Part shown: piece after piece, positions 10,118-18,395 of the stretch
Layout: every line of letters starts with the position of its first letter
How positions within the stretch are numbered: the first letter of the stretch is position 1
From: Verrucomicrobiota bacterium
Lineage (GTDB): Bacteria; Verrucomicrobiota; Verrucomicrobiia; Limisphaerales; Fontisphaeraceae
Direction of reading: 5' to 3'
NCBI GenBank assembly: GCA_037139415.1
Contig: JBAXGN010000005.1
Location: forward strand, 18,894 to 82,893
Length of the DNA: 64,000 nucleotides
Notes under the pieces: model-generated
What the model saw: only the letters and a program-made list of their open reading frames with translations
What the model was told of the DNA's origin: nothing
The model's database searches: none
Made by a program: the position numbers and the translations under genes

Positions 10118-10123
10118 GCCAGC

Positions 10124-10289
10124 TTATTCCAAATCGCTATCAAGATGGGACTAATTCGCTGGTCTTTTGAGCTGCTGGCTTCGTTGCTCGCTCGTTGCAG
10201 ACCGCTACGGGTATGCGCCTCGCTCGCGGCTCGCCAGCCGCCCAATATCCTGCGCGCCTTAGCCTCATCTTGAAAGCTCATTGGAATTA
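10124..10289. repeat. Dispersed palindromic element, copy A (complete, MITE-like)
   Basis: The left end TTATTCCAA (10124-10132) and right end TTGGAATTA (10281-10289) are inverted. Inside them the two halves stay related (TCAAGATGGG at 10140-10149 against CCTCATCTTGA at 10263-10273; GCTGGC at 10174 against GCCAGC at 10233), so the unit is an imperfect palindrome of about 166 bp. Closely related copies lie at 57841-57966 and, inverted, at 63921-64000. No reading frame is present. The right end overlaps the radical SAM stop codon. Confidence 0.75.
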
Positions 10290-11165
10290 TTCAAAAATCT
10301 CCACGAGTAATCCCGTACGCGCACGAATTGCCTCGGCAAACTGCGCCAAAACATCAGGTTCCAGGGGCGTCGCATACGGTTCCGGGGTGGCGCGCGCAAC
10401 GGTATAGGCGTGAACAGCCTTGATCTGTGCGCCGCCATGAACGAGTTCCACCAAGCATTGGCAGTAGGCCTCCAATTCCGCCGCTGGCATGGCTTGACCA
10501 TGCACCCGCAGCAACATGGTCTGGATGATGATGGGGCGGACTCGGGCGGTTTCCAGCAGGTTACGGAGAATACGGTCAAAGCAAACATGGGATCGGTTTA
10601 CCAGTCGGAAATACGGGTCCGTACCAGCGTCCAGTTTGCCCCAGATTTCCCCCTGATTGGCATCCATGATGGCCAACCCGCGTTTTACATCCACCTTATC
10701 CAACCCGGCGGCATCGGTAATCAACACAATTTTGGTTTCGGCCAGCCCTTCGGCGCGTTTGACTCCGGCGACCACGCCCACGCACTCGGCAAAATTGGGA
10801 ATCATCGTTGGCTCGCCATCTCCACTAAATGCCAAGTCACGGATTTGTTGAGCCAACTCCCGGGTTTCCCCGAACTTGGGCACGATGGTCAACTGGCCAG
10901 CTTTGACCATCTGGATCAGCGCCGTCAGCTCCTCGCGCAATTGCGGCACATTCACTTCCTTGGCCTGCCCCGGAATACGGCGATCCACCTCACAATAGAT
11001 GCAATTAAAGTTGCACACCTTGTCCGGGTTCAAGTTGACCCCCAAGGAAAGCCCGCGCGACCGGCGCGATATCACCGGATAGACAAATACAAAATCGGAG
11101 AACCGCCGGTCGTGATCCCGCACAGCGGCTAGCGAACTGGATACCTTTGTTTTGCTCTCAGACAC
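10287..11165 (-). CDS. Radical SAM protein
   Basis: The 292-aa protein carries the radical SAM cluster motif CNFNCIYC with cysteines at 51, 55 and 58, preceded by SLGVNLNPDKV. It also has a glycine-rich FSGDGEPTM segment typical of SAM binding. Its overall architecture resembles the COG0731-like (wyosine synthetase-like) radical SAM group, but the substrate cannot be named from sequence. It lies alone, between the prepilin gene (convergent) and fabI. Its last codons and TAA stop lie at the edge of the dispersed palindromic element, so the C-terminus may have been altered by insertion. Confidence 0.8.
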   Translation of the reverse strand: MSESKTKVSSSLAAVRDHDRRFSDFVFVYPVISRRSRGLSLGVNLNPDKVCNFNCIYCEVDRRIPGQAKEVNVPQLREELTALIQMVKAGQLTIVPKFGETRELAQQIRDLAFSGDGEPTMIPNFAECVGVVAGVKRAEGLAETKIVLITDAAGLDKVDVKRGLAIMDANQGEIWGKLDAGTDPYFRLVNRSHVCFDRILRNLLETARVRPIIIQTMLLRVHGQAMPAAELEAYCQCLVELVHGGAQIKAVHAYTVARATPEPYATPLEPDVLAQFAEAIRARTGLLVEIFE

Positions 11166-11220
11166 AGCCTAAAGGTAACCCAACTATCGGAAATAGGCAC
11201 CATCTAAATATACGAGCACC

Positions 11221-11991
11221 TCACATGCCCATGATCTGGTAACCGCAATCCACGTACAGAACCTGGCCAGTCATGGCAGCCGCGCCATCGCTCGCCAGAA
11301 ACACGCCCGTTGCCCCCAGTTCCTCGGGCAGCACATTGCGTTTCAGCGGAGAATGCTCCTCGTACTGCCGCAACATTTCGTTAAATCCGGAGATACCGCG
11401 CGCCGCCAGAGTGTTCACCGGGCCCGCGCTGATGCAGTTGACACGGATTTTTTGCGGGCCAAGATCGTAGGCCAGATACCGGGTGCATGCTTCCAACGCG
11501 GCTTTAGCAACCCCCATGACGTTGTAATGCGGAACCACTTTTTCCGCGCCATAATAGCTCATGGCGATGATGCTCCCCCCCTCGGTCATCAAGGGCGCAG
11601 CACGGTGCGCCAGGGCCACCAGGGAATAGGCGCTGATATCGTGCGCCATGCGAAATGCCTCGCGGCTCGTGTTGACAAAGCGGCCTTCCAAGGCCTCCCG
11701 CGGCGCAAACGCCACCGAGTGCAGCAGCAAATGCAGTTTGCCGAATTTTTTCCCAACCTCGCTGAACACGCGGTTGATCTCATCGTCGCGGGTGACATCG
11801 CACGGCAACATCAAGGTATCCGGGCCAAAGGTGGCCACCAGCTCCTCAACATTTTCCTTGAGGCGTTCACCCTGATAGGTGAAAGCCAGCTTGGCGCCCT
11901 GCTTGTGCCACGCCTGCGCAATCGCCCAGGCGATGGAACGCTTGTTGGCAACCCCGAATACGATCCCGTATTTTCCAGTTAGTAATGACAT
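11221..11991 (-). CDS. fabI: Enoyl-ACP reductase (NADH), FabI
   Basis: This 256-aa short-chain dehydrogenase/reductase performs the last reduction of each fatty acid elongation cycle. The N-terminus GKYGIVFGVANKRSIAWAIA is the FabI nucleotide-binding signature. The catalytic Tyr-x6-Lys is visible in YNVMGVAK, followed by RVNCISAGPVNTLAARGI, the substrate-binding loop of FabI. The length matches the family. It is divergently transcribed from thiH across about 90 bp. There is no functional link to the neighbours beyond fatty acid metabolism with the ACP/ketosynthase cassette. Confidence 0.95.
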   Translation of the reverse strand: MSLLTGKYGIVFGVANKRSIAWAIAQAWHKQGAKLAFTYQGERLKENVEELVATFGPDTLMLPCDVTRDDEINRVFSEVGKKFGKLHLLLHSVAFAPREALEGRFVNTSREAFRMAHDISAYSLVALAHRAAPLMTEGGSIIAMSYYGAEKVVPHYNVMGVAKAALEACTRYLAYDLGPQKIRVNCISAGPVNTLAARGISGFNEMLRQYEEHSPLKRNVLPEELGATGVFLASDGAAAMTGQVLYVDCGYQIMGM

Positions 11992-12080
11992 AAATAACGC
12001 GGGCTACTTTATATCATGGATTGGCGGTTTGTCCACCTCACAAAAAAGCCTCCTCAAGACCGCATAAAGAAGTTGGCCAA

Positions 12081-13307
12081 ATGCTCCCAAACTGCTACGG
12101 TTCCTGTGTGAGCTTTGTTGCAGAGTTTGAAGCCCTGCCGATGACAACCCTGTCGCGGCTGGCACTGTCCACCATGCCCGAAACGGCGCGGGAGATTCTG
12201 TCGCGTCCCATCCGGTCACTGGCTGATTTTGCGCGGCTGATTTCCCCGGCGGCCTCCAACGAGTTGGAGACGATGGCCCAAGAATCACAACGTCTTACCC
12301 GCCAACGCTTTGGAAAAGTTATCCGGATGTTCGCACCGATTTATCTCTCGAACGAGTGCATCAATAACTGCCAGTACTGCGGGTTCTCCCGGGATAACCC
12401 CATCGTGCGCGTGACTTTGAATGTGGAGGATGTTAAACGCGAGGCATCGGCCTTGAGCGCCCAGGGATTTCGCAATATCCTATTGGTGGCCGGGGAACAT
12501 CCCAAGTTCGTGTCTGCGGACTACTTGGCAGATTGTGTTCGCGAACTGCACGCCGCCACCCCCAGCCTCTCGCTGGAGGTGGGGCCAATGCCAACCGAAG
12601 ATTACCGTAAAGTCGTCCAAGCCGGAGCGGATGGTCTGGTGATTTATCAGGAAACATACAACCGCAGTGTGTACGCGGAAATGCACACCACGGGTCCGAA
12701 ACGCGACTTTAACTGGCGGCTGGAAACTCCCGAGCGCGCTTACGCCGCCGGTTTTCGGCGAATCGGAATTGGTGCGCTTTATGGACTGGCCGACTGGCGG
12801 GCTGAAGCCATTTGTGTCGCCGCTCACGCCGCCTACCTAATGCGCCATTGCTGGAAGACATTTTTCACCATCTCCCTGCCCCGCCTGCGCCCCTGCGCCG
12901 GGTCCTTCCAACCGCGCTCGCAGATGACGGATCGGGAAATGGTCCAACTGGTATGCGCTTTCCGCCTGTTCCTGCCCGATGTTGGTTTGGTGCTCTCGAC
13001 CCGGGAATCGGCGGCGTTACGCGACGGTTTGATCCCCTTGGGCATCACTCTCATTAGCGCGGGTAGCCACACAGAGCCAGGCGGCTACACGGGCGCTGGA
13101 CAGGACAAACTGCACCTGACGGAACGGGGACGGTTGAAAGAACTGACTTTGGGGGCCAGCGAATGGGCAGCGGAAGGAACCAATCCAAAAGCCACCGTGC
13201 AGTTTGAAATTGCGGATGCTCGCTCGGCTGAGGAAGTCGCTGCCCGCCTGCGACGACTGGGCTACGAACCGGTTTGGAAAGATTGGGACACTGCCCTAAC
13301 GGCATAA
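12081..13307 (+). CDS. thiH: 2-iminoacetate synthase ThiH
   Basis: ThiH is a radical SAM enzyme that splits tyrosine to 2-iminoacetate for the thiazole ring of thiamine. The cluster motif CINNCQYC has cysteines at 93, 97 and 100 (408-aa model). The N-terminal SFVAEFEALP and SPAAS segments match family starts, which favours the ATG at 12081 over an upstream TTG (12021) and a downstream ATG (12141). The C-terminal region has the GSHTEPGGY segment typical of ThiH. A DA1-like peptidase gene begins directly after its stop, then thiS. No thiG, thiF or TPP riboswitch was seen, so the rest of the pathway lies elsewhere. Confidence 0.93.
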   Translation: MLPNCYGSCVSFVAEFEALPMTTLSRLALSTMPETAREILSRPIRSLADFARLISPAASNELETMAQESQRLTRQRFGKVIRMFAPIYLSNECINNCQYCGFSRDNPIVRVTLNVEDVKREASALSAQGFRNILLVAGEHPKFVSADYLADCVRELHAATPSLSLEVGPMPTEDYRKVVQAGADGLVIYQETYNRSVYAEMHTTGPKRDFNWRLETPERAYAAGFRRIGIGALYGLADWRAEAICVAAHAAYLMRHCWKTFFTISLPRLRPCAGSFQPRSQMTDREMVQLVCAFRLFLPDVGLVLSTRESAALRDGLIPLGITLISAGSHTEPGGYTGAGQDKLHLTERGRLKELTLGASEWAAEGTNPKATVQFEIADARSAEEVAARLRRLGYEPVWKDWDTALTA

Positions 13308-14423
13308 ATGACCATGCATGGCACCAGCACACACTGTTTTGCCATGGCGCTGGCGCTGGCCGGTTGGTGGTGCTGTCAAGCTGCGGTAATGGCGGAAACC
13401 AACGCCCTGTTACGCGCGGAAACACTCTGCCTGATTTGCGCCAAGCCGCTTCCGCCCGGTACGAATTACCACCACCCGCGTGGTTTCATCTGCGGTCCCT
13501 GCTACCTAGCCGGACCGCGCTGCAATTACTGCGGCATCCCGGCCAAAGACAATGCGGTGCGCACCACGGACGGGCGCATTTTTTGCCAGTGGGACGCGCC
13601 AGAACTGGTCCTGACCACCGAGCGGGCACAGCAAGTGCTGGACGAAACTCGGAATGAATTGGACCAGCGTTTGGGATCACTGATAAATCTTCGTTATACC
13701 AATATTCATCTGTCGCTATTTGACGTGGATTACCGCCGGCGCAACGACGGTTCGCCCAAACCCGATGAAATGCATCAATTAGGGTTTTCCCACACCCGGG
13801 ACACCGGGGATGGCCTGGTGCATAACATGCTGCTATTTAGTGGGCAGTCCCGCAATGCGACCGCCGGAACCTGCGCCCATGAACTCACCCACTTGTGGAT
13901 GCACGAGAACGTGCCGGATACGCGGCAGATCGAACCGGACACCATCGAGGCGATTTGTGAGGTGGTCGCTTATCGTTTGATGGTACAACGGGGGGATACC
14001 AACCAGGCCGCCCACATCCGCACCAACCGCTACACCAACGGACGGATCATCACCCTCATCGAAGCCGAAACCCGGCATGGTTTGCGACCCATTCTGGATT
14101 GGGCAAGAACCGGCGACGAAGCTACGCTGCCGGAGTCTTGGACGGATGGCACCCCACGAGCAACGCCGCCAACCCCAGTACCCGTGGTGATCTATGGCAC
14201 ACCGGACCCACCGACCTTCAACCGTCTGACCTTGCAAGGCATTCTCGGCACCTCGCAACGCCGGATTGCCATGATCAATAACCATTCATTTGAAAAGGAT
14301 TCTGAATGGGTTTTGCAGATTGACGGACGAGATGTCCGAGTCCGCTGCCTGAACATCGAACCCAAAACCGTGACCTTGCAGATAAACGAGGGCGGAAAAC
14401 CCGTCACTTTGGAATTACCATGA
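13308..14423 (+). CDS. Secreted DA1-like zinc metallopeptidase with LIM-like zinc finger
   Basis: The 371-aa protein begins with a hydrophobic signal-like segment (residues about 10-28). Next is a LIM/zinc-ribbon-like block with CxxC pairs at 41/44, 62/65 and 72/75 plus Cys93. The central domain has HELTH (191-195) followed by IEAICEVVAYRLM (213-225), supplying a likely third metal ligand, as in the DA1 peptidase family. The last 65 residues (about 306-371) look like a small beta domain resembling GspC/PilP periplasmic modules. It starts immediately after the thiH stop and its stop overlaps the thiS start as ATGA, so it is translated in the thi unit. No link of such peptidases to thiamine is known to me; the role is unknown. 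Confidence 0.75.
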   Translation: MTMHGTSTHCFAMALALAGWWCCQAAVMAETNALLRAETLCLICAKPLPPGTNYHHPRGFICGPCYLAGPRCNYCGIPAKDNAVRTTDGRIFCQWDAPELVLTTERAQQVLDETRNELDQRLGSLINLRYTNIHLSLFDVDYRRRNDGSPKPDEMHQLGFSHTRDTGDGLVHNMLLFSGQSRNATAGTCAHELTHLWMHENVPDTRQIEPDTIEAICEVVAYRLMVQRGDTNQAAHIRTNRYTNGRIITLIEAETRHGLRPILDWARTGDEATLPESWTDGTPRATPPTPVPVVIYGTPDPPTFNRLTLQGILGTSQRRIAMINNHSFEKDSEWVLQIDGRDVRVRCLNIEPKTVTLQINEGGKPVTLELP

Positions 14424-14623
14424 GCCAAATCATTGCCAACGGCCAGCCGGTGCCGGCCAAACTCCCCTGTACCATCGAAGCATTTTTAATCGCCCAAGGT
14501 CTCCTGCCACGCAGCGTGGTGGTAGAGCATAACGGCGAGGCCGTGGCCCCATCGGAATTTCCACAACGCCAAATCCAATCGGGCGACCGGCTGGAAATTG
14601 TGAAGATTGTGGCTGGCGGATAA
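14420..14623 (+). CDS. thiS: Sulfur carrier protein ThiS
   Basis: The 67-aa ubiquitin-fold protein ends in the diagnostic Gly-Gly (KIVAGG), which is adenylated and thiocarboxylated to deliver sulfur for thiazole formation. Length, N-terminus and internal SVVVEHNGE segment all match ThiS. It overlaps the peptidase gene by 4 bp (ATGA). Its partners ThiF and ThiG are not in the window. Confidence 0.93.
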   Translation: MSQIIANGQPVPAKLPCTIEAFLIAQGLLPRSVVVEHNGEAVAPSEFPQRQIQSGDRLEIVKIVAGG

Positions 14624-14646
14624 TTGTATCCCAAAAACACTGCCGC

Positions 14647-15639
14647 TCACAATCCCGACAGCATCGGCAGCTTTACCGTGGCGGGAGAGCGGGAGAAAAA
14701 CTCCTCCGCCTGCCGCGATAACTCATCCAGCGTTTGGGCTTTCGCCAAGCCGTGGTAGAACGCGTGTCCGAACGCGTAATTGGCGGCGAAATACTTGGTG
14801 AACATCTTGATCCGCGTAACCGCAGCCTCCGGTGGAAAATCCTCCCGCACGTACTGAAACAATTTTCTCCAAACTTGTGGATAATCCACAGCAATCGTGT
14901 TATCCCAAGCGGCAAAGACCCACGGACGCGCCACCGCCATGCGCCCAATCATGATGGCGCTGGCGGTTTGCAAATGCGGCCACTGCGCTTGCACCTGCTC
15001 TGCAAAACCAAGGTCGCCATTCGCCACCAACGGCAGTCGTGTCAATGACGCCACCCACGGCACCTGTTCGTGTTGCGCACGCCGTGCAAATTTATCCTCA
15101 AAAAAACGAGGGTGAACAATCAAGGCATCCACGCCAGCCGCCTCCAGAAATTCCACCCGTTCACGGAAATGCGTTTGCCACTCCGGCCCACGGCTGCCCA
15201 AACGCACTTTGGCGGTCAGGATGCCAGGCCAGTAGCGGCGCGCCTCAGTCACCACCCGGCGCAGAGCCGCAAAATTCTCGAATAGGGCGCTTCCGGCTTC
15301 CTTCGCCCGGATGGCCATGGCGTCGCAAGCCAGGTTTAAATCAATCGCCTCAACACCGTTTTCCCCCATCCGCTGAAGAATACGATCCAGAGGATCCCCT
15401 GCCCTGGCCATCAACTGGAAGACGACGAAGCCTTCCTCAGGACGGCGACGAAGCCACGGTGATTCTGCGAAGTTTTCTTTGAGAATTTGCCGGGGCGCCA
15501 GCATCTCCGTCCAAAACCCGCCACAACCGCCGAGTTCGGCCACCAAACGGCGAAACGCGCTGTGCGTATAGCCAGCCAGCGGCGCACAGAACCTGGCAGG
15601 CGCAAACCGCTTTCCCCGAATAACGCAGTGATCAAACAT
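14647..15639 (-). CDS. tRNA-dihydrouridine synthase family protein, divergent motif
   Basis: This is a 330-aa FMN TIM-barrel of the Dus family, which reduces uridines in tRNA D-loops. Visible signatures are APLAGYTHSAFRRLV near the N-terminus, TAKVRLGSRGPEW, VANGDLGF and IGRMAVARPWVF. The active-site segment is DLNLACDAMAI, where most Dus proteins have NxGCP; the catalytic Cys is kept, but Gly-Cys-Pro has become Ala-Cys-Asp. HPRFFEDKFARRAQH replaces the usual HGRT segment. It is therefore a divergent subgroup and the target position cannot be predicted. It converges with thiS. Confidence 0.82.
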   Translation of the reverse strand: MFDHCVIRGKRFAPARFCAPLAGYTHSAFRRLVAELGGCGGFWTEMLAPRQILKENFAESPWLRRRPEEGFVVFQLMARAGDPLDRILQRMGENGVEAIDLNLACDAMAIRAKEAGSALFENFAALRRVVTEARRYWPGILTAKVRLGSRGPEWQTHFRERVEFLEAAGVDALIVHPRFFEDKFARRAQHEQVPWVASLTRLPLVANGDLGFAEQVQAQWPHLQTASAIMIGRMAVARPWVFAAWDNTIAVDYPQVWRKLFQYVREDFPPEAAVTRIKMFTKYFAANYAFGHAFYHGLAKAQTLDELSRQAEEFFSRSPATVKLPMLSGL

Positions 15640-15700
15640 ACCGCTATAAAATTACCTTAGCACGCGCCGCAGGTCCAAATATTTCCGACTAGCAGACATG

Positions 15701-15735
15701 AAAAAAGCCCATGAACCTTTCGATTCATGGGCTTT
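15701..15735 (-). terminator. Intrinsic terminator of the PEP-CTERM gene
   Basis: A perfect 12-bp stem (15704-15715 with 15724-15735) has an 8-nt loop and runs into six Ts on the minus strand. It lies 23 bp after the PEP-CTERM stop. Confidence 0.9.
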
Positions 15736-15758
15736 CAAGCAGGTAACCAGTACTAAAA

Positions 15759-16535
15759 TTAAGCGGGTATCAAAGCTGTTTGACGGCGGCGGAACAGTTG
15801 CAAGCCACCATACATGGCCAAGCAAAATCCACCACCCACCAAACCATACGTGGTCGGTTCGGGGGCAGCAAAATCAATGCTCATAGAAGGTGTCCCCAGC
15901 ACCCCGGCTTCATGCGCATTGAAACCGAAATTATTGTTGTCCACATTGCGAAACAAAATGAAGGTTACCCCGCCATTGACATCGCTGTTAAGAAACTGGG
16001 CTAACAGGCTCGAAGTAATGCTAAATGGAACTTTATTAGCTGGCGTGGAACCAAATGAAAAAGACCCCAAATTCTTTAGATTCGCGTTACCGTTAACAAT
16101 GTCACTTCCAGAATAAAAACCGGTTGAGGCACTCTCCACCCAAGGAGCGGCTATATCCCCCGCTGCACCTTCCGCAATCCCCAACAAGGTGACCATACCA
16201 CTGGACGACGGGCTCGTTGGCAGATAATACGTCAAATTCAAAGTGGCGGAAGCGACCGGAGATCCAAGCCCCGGCAGAGAGAAGTGGATATAAGCGTATT
16301 GAGAAGCCGTGGCATCAGGAGTGGGAGTACCAAACCCATCATCTGAAGTTTTGACGGAAAGAACGTTGCCACTAGGCGAAAGCAGTAGGGGAGCCGAAAC
16401 GATCGGCACAGGGGCATTAACCCCGTTCGCCCCGTGAAACGTGGCGTCACCATCGGGTCCGATCACCAAGGAAGCTTGGCCACTAGTGCAAGCCAAAATG
16501 GCTGCCACACCTGACGTAAAAATCAATTTTTTCAT
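15759..16535 (-). CDS. PEP-CTERM sorting-signal exported protein
   Basis: The 258-aa protein has a signal peptide (MKKLIFTSGVAAILACTSGQA). A beta-rich middle region follows, with a segment like the DNRLRE/CBM96-type fold (ATLNLTYYLP and AAPWVESASTGF). The C-terminus has PEPTTYGLVGGG, a hydrophobic helix and basic LFRRRQ, the PEP-CTERM signal processed by exosortase. The ATG at 16535 is preferred over 16544 because MKK gives a normal signal peptide. No exosortase gene is in the window. It is a single-gene unit ending in a strong terminator. Its ligand is unknown. Confidence 0.85.
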   Translation of the reverse strand: MKKLIFTSGVAAILACTSGQASLVIGPDGDATFHGANGVNAPVPIVSAPLLLSPSGNVLSVKTSDDGFGTPTPDATASQYAYIHFSLPGLGSPVASATLNLTYYLPTSPSSSGMVTLLGIAEGAAGDIAAPWVESASTGFYSGSDIVNGNANLKNLGSFSFGSTPANKVPFSITSSLLAQFLNSDVNGGVTFILFRNVDNNNFGFNAHEAGVLGTPSMSIDFAAPEPTTYGLVGGGFCLAMYGGLQLFRRRQTALIPA

Positions 16536-16730
16536 AACAAACATCCACTAATCAGATTCCGTTAACTCACTCAATCTGTACTCAAGGTACCACCCTATTG
16601 TTTTTGTGCAAAGGAAATTTCAACGTAATTCCCACCCTGATTGGCCAGTGATTTTCCACCTCTTTACCGCCCTGTGCGTAACCCCATTGGGATTCCCACT
16701 ACATCTTCGCGCACATCAGTGAAACTAGTC

Positions 16731-16763
16731 AAAAAGAGGCCCGTCTGTTTCCAGACGGGCCTC
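16731..16763 (-). terminator. Intrinsic terminator of the ribosomal protein locus
   Basis: A perfect 12-bp GC-rich stem (16736-16747 with 16752-16763) has a 4-nt loop and is followed by TTTTT on the minus strand. It lies 23 bp after the rplQ stop. Confidence 0.92.
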
Positions 16764-16786
16764 CGATGCAATTTATCAAGCGCGGC

Positions 16787-17248
16787 TCAGGCTTTAGCCA
16801 ACTCGGCTGCCTTAGCTTCGGCGGGTTTTGCTTCGCCTTCCGTCTTGGCTTTTTGTTCCCCTTCAGCGGGAGCAGGCGCAGGAGCAGTTGACGGCACATC
16901 CACCCATTGGATGATGGCCATCTGGGCTACATCGCCTTGGCGCTTGCCAAGTCGCATGATGCGGGTATAACCGCCATTGCGCTCCTTTTGAGCGGGGGCG
17001 ATTTCCTTGAACAGAATCTTCACCTCTTCCGTTTGATGGAGGCGGGCAACGGCCAACCGACGGGCATGGATGGTTCCTTGTTTGGCAAGGGTGACCATTT
17101 TCTCGGCAATGGGGCGGGCCGCCTTGGCCTTGGCCAAGGTGGTGGTCACAGATTTGTGCCTGATCAGACTGCAAACGAGGTTGGCCAGCATCGCGTTGCG
17201 ATGTTCAAACTGGCGGCCAAGTTTGGCGGTACGTTTAAGATGACGCAT
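16787..17248 (-). CDS. rplQ: Ribosomal protein bL17 with Ala/Lys-rich tail
   Basis: The first 118 or so residues are standard L17, beginning MRHLKRTAKLGR with LVCSLIRHKSVTTTLAKAK. The last 35 residues form a low-complexity tail of Ala, Pro, Glu and Lys. The protein is part of the 50S exit-tunnel region. It is the last gene of the alpha segment, 9 bp after rpoA, and a strong terminator follows. Confidence 0.96.
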   Translation of the reverse strand: MRHLKRTAKLGRQFEHRNAMLANLVCSLIRHKSVTTTLAKAKAARPIAEKMVTLAKQGTIHARRLAVARLHQTEEVKILFKEIAPAQKERNGGYTRIMRLGKRQGDVAQMAIIQWVDVPSTAPAPAPAEGEQKAKTEGEAKPAEAKAAELAKA

Positions 17249-17257
17249 AGAGTTCCT

Positions 17258-18286
17258 TTATTCCTTCTGTGGCAGCTTGGGTTCGGCGGGAACCGGAGGC
17301 GCTTCAAACAGATCTGTTTCGAAGTGCATGCCCAAGTTCAATCCCAAGGTTGAGAGCTTCTCTTTGATTTCGTTCAGCGATTTCTTGCCGAAATTACGGT
17401 ACTTCAACATTTCAGCTTCGGTCTTCATGGCCAACTGGCCGACAGTGGTGATGTTGGCGTTGTTCAAACAGTTGGCAGCACGGACACTCAGCTCAATCTC
17501 ATTCACGCTCATGTTGAGCAATTTCTTGAGCTTCATCTTTTCATCATCCTGCCTATCGACTACTTCCTCGAACTCAACAGCGTTCTTGTCGTAGCCGACA
17601 AACACATCGAGATGATGCTGCAAAATAGCGGAAGCCTGGGTCAGCGCATCGTCGGGCGTAATACGTCCATCCGTGAAAATTTCCATGACCAACCGGTCAT
17701 AGTCGGTACGGTTCCCTACCCGGGCCGGTTCGACGGCATATTTGACGCGGCTCACCGGAGAAAACAGGGAATCAATGGGAATGACACCGATTACCTGTTC
17801 CGCCTTTTTATTTTGGTCGCCCGGACAAAACCCACGCCCCACCTTGACGGTGAGTTCCATTTCAAACTTGCGCTTACGGTCCAAAGTGCAAATGCGCTGT
17901 TTCGGGTTAACCAATTCGATATTCTGATTGAGCGTGATGTCGCCCGCAGTCACTTCGCCCTCTTTATTCACGGAAAGCATCAGCACCTGTTCCTCGCGGG
18001 AATGCGCCTTGAACAGCACTTTCTTGAGGTTCAATACGATATCGGTGACATCTTCCATCACTCCGTCCACGGTGGCAAACTCATGCATGGCACCATCAAT
18101 GCGAATCGAAGTAATGGCCGCGCCCTCAAGCGACGACAACAACACCCGGCGCAGTGAATTGCCGACGGTATGGCCGTAACCCGTCTCAAACGGTTCCGCA
18201 ATAAACTTTCCGTAGGTTTCCGTGGAAGCGGCATCATCTTTCGTCAACCGCTTGGGCATTTCAAATCGCCCTAGTCTTACTGGCAT
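17258..18286 (-). CDS. rpoA: RNA polymerase alpha subunit
   Basis: The 342-aa protein has an N-terminal dimerisation domain (about 1-230, with GNSLRRVLLSSLEGAAIT) and a C-terminal domain (about 260-330, with SVRAANCLNNANITTVGQL and GKKSLNEIKEKL) that contacts UP elements and activators. I chose the ATG at 18286, which is preceded by AAAGGA at a suitable distance, over the in-frame TTG at 18307. It lies between rpsD and rplQ as in the classic alpha operon. Confidence 0.97.
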   Translation of the reverse strand: MPVRLGRFEMPKRLTKDDAASTETYGKFIAEPFETGYGHTVGNSLRRVLLSSLEGAAITSIRIDGAMHEFATVDGVMEDVTDIVLNLKKVLFKAHSREEQVLMLSVNKEGEVTAGDITLNQNIELVNPKQRICTLDRKRKFEMELTVKVGRGFCPGDQNKKAEQVIGVIPIDSLFSPVSRVKYAVEPARVGNRTDYDRLVMEIFTDGRITPDDALTQASAILQHHLDVFVGYDKNAVEFEEVVDRQDDEKMKLKKLLNMSVNEIELSVRAANCLNNANITTVGQLAMKTEAEMLKYRNFGKKSLNEIKEKLSTLGLNLGMHFETDLFEAPPVPAEPKLPQKE

Positions 18287-18395
18287 AACAACTGTCCTTT
18301 CCGGCAAATTTAATCTGGCTCAACCAGCATTCTCCACTCCCGCCGCCGGGCGAGCCCATGTATTTGCCTTGCTCCATAAAGGAGCGGTTTATTGA

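Noticed and set aside
11992..12080. TPP riboswitch upstream of thiH
   Set aside because: The gap is under 90 bp and shows no THI-box sequence or fold.
16536..16730. Sigma-54-like promoter for the PEP-CTERM gene
   Set aside because: A TGG-N8-TTGA pattern is present, but the essential GC at -12 is missing.
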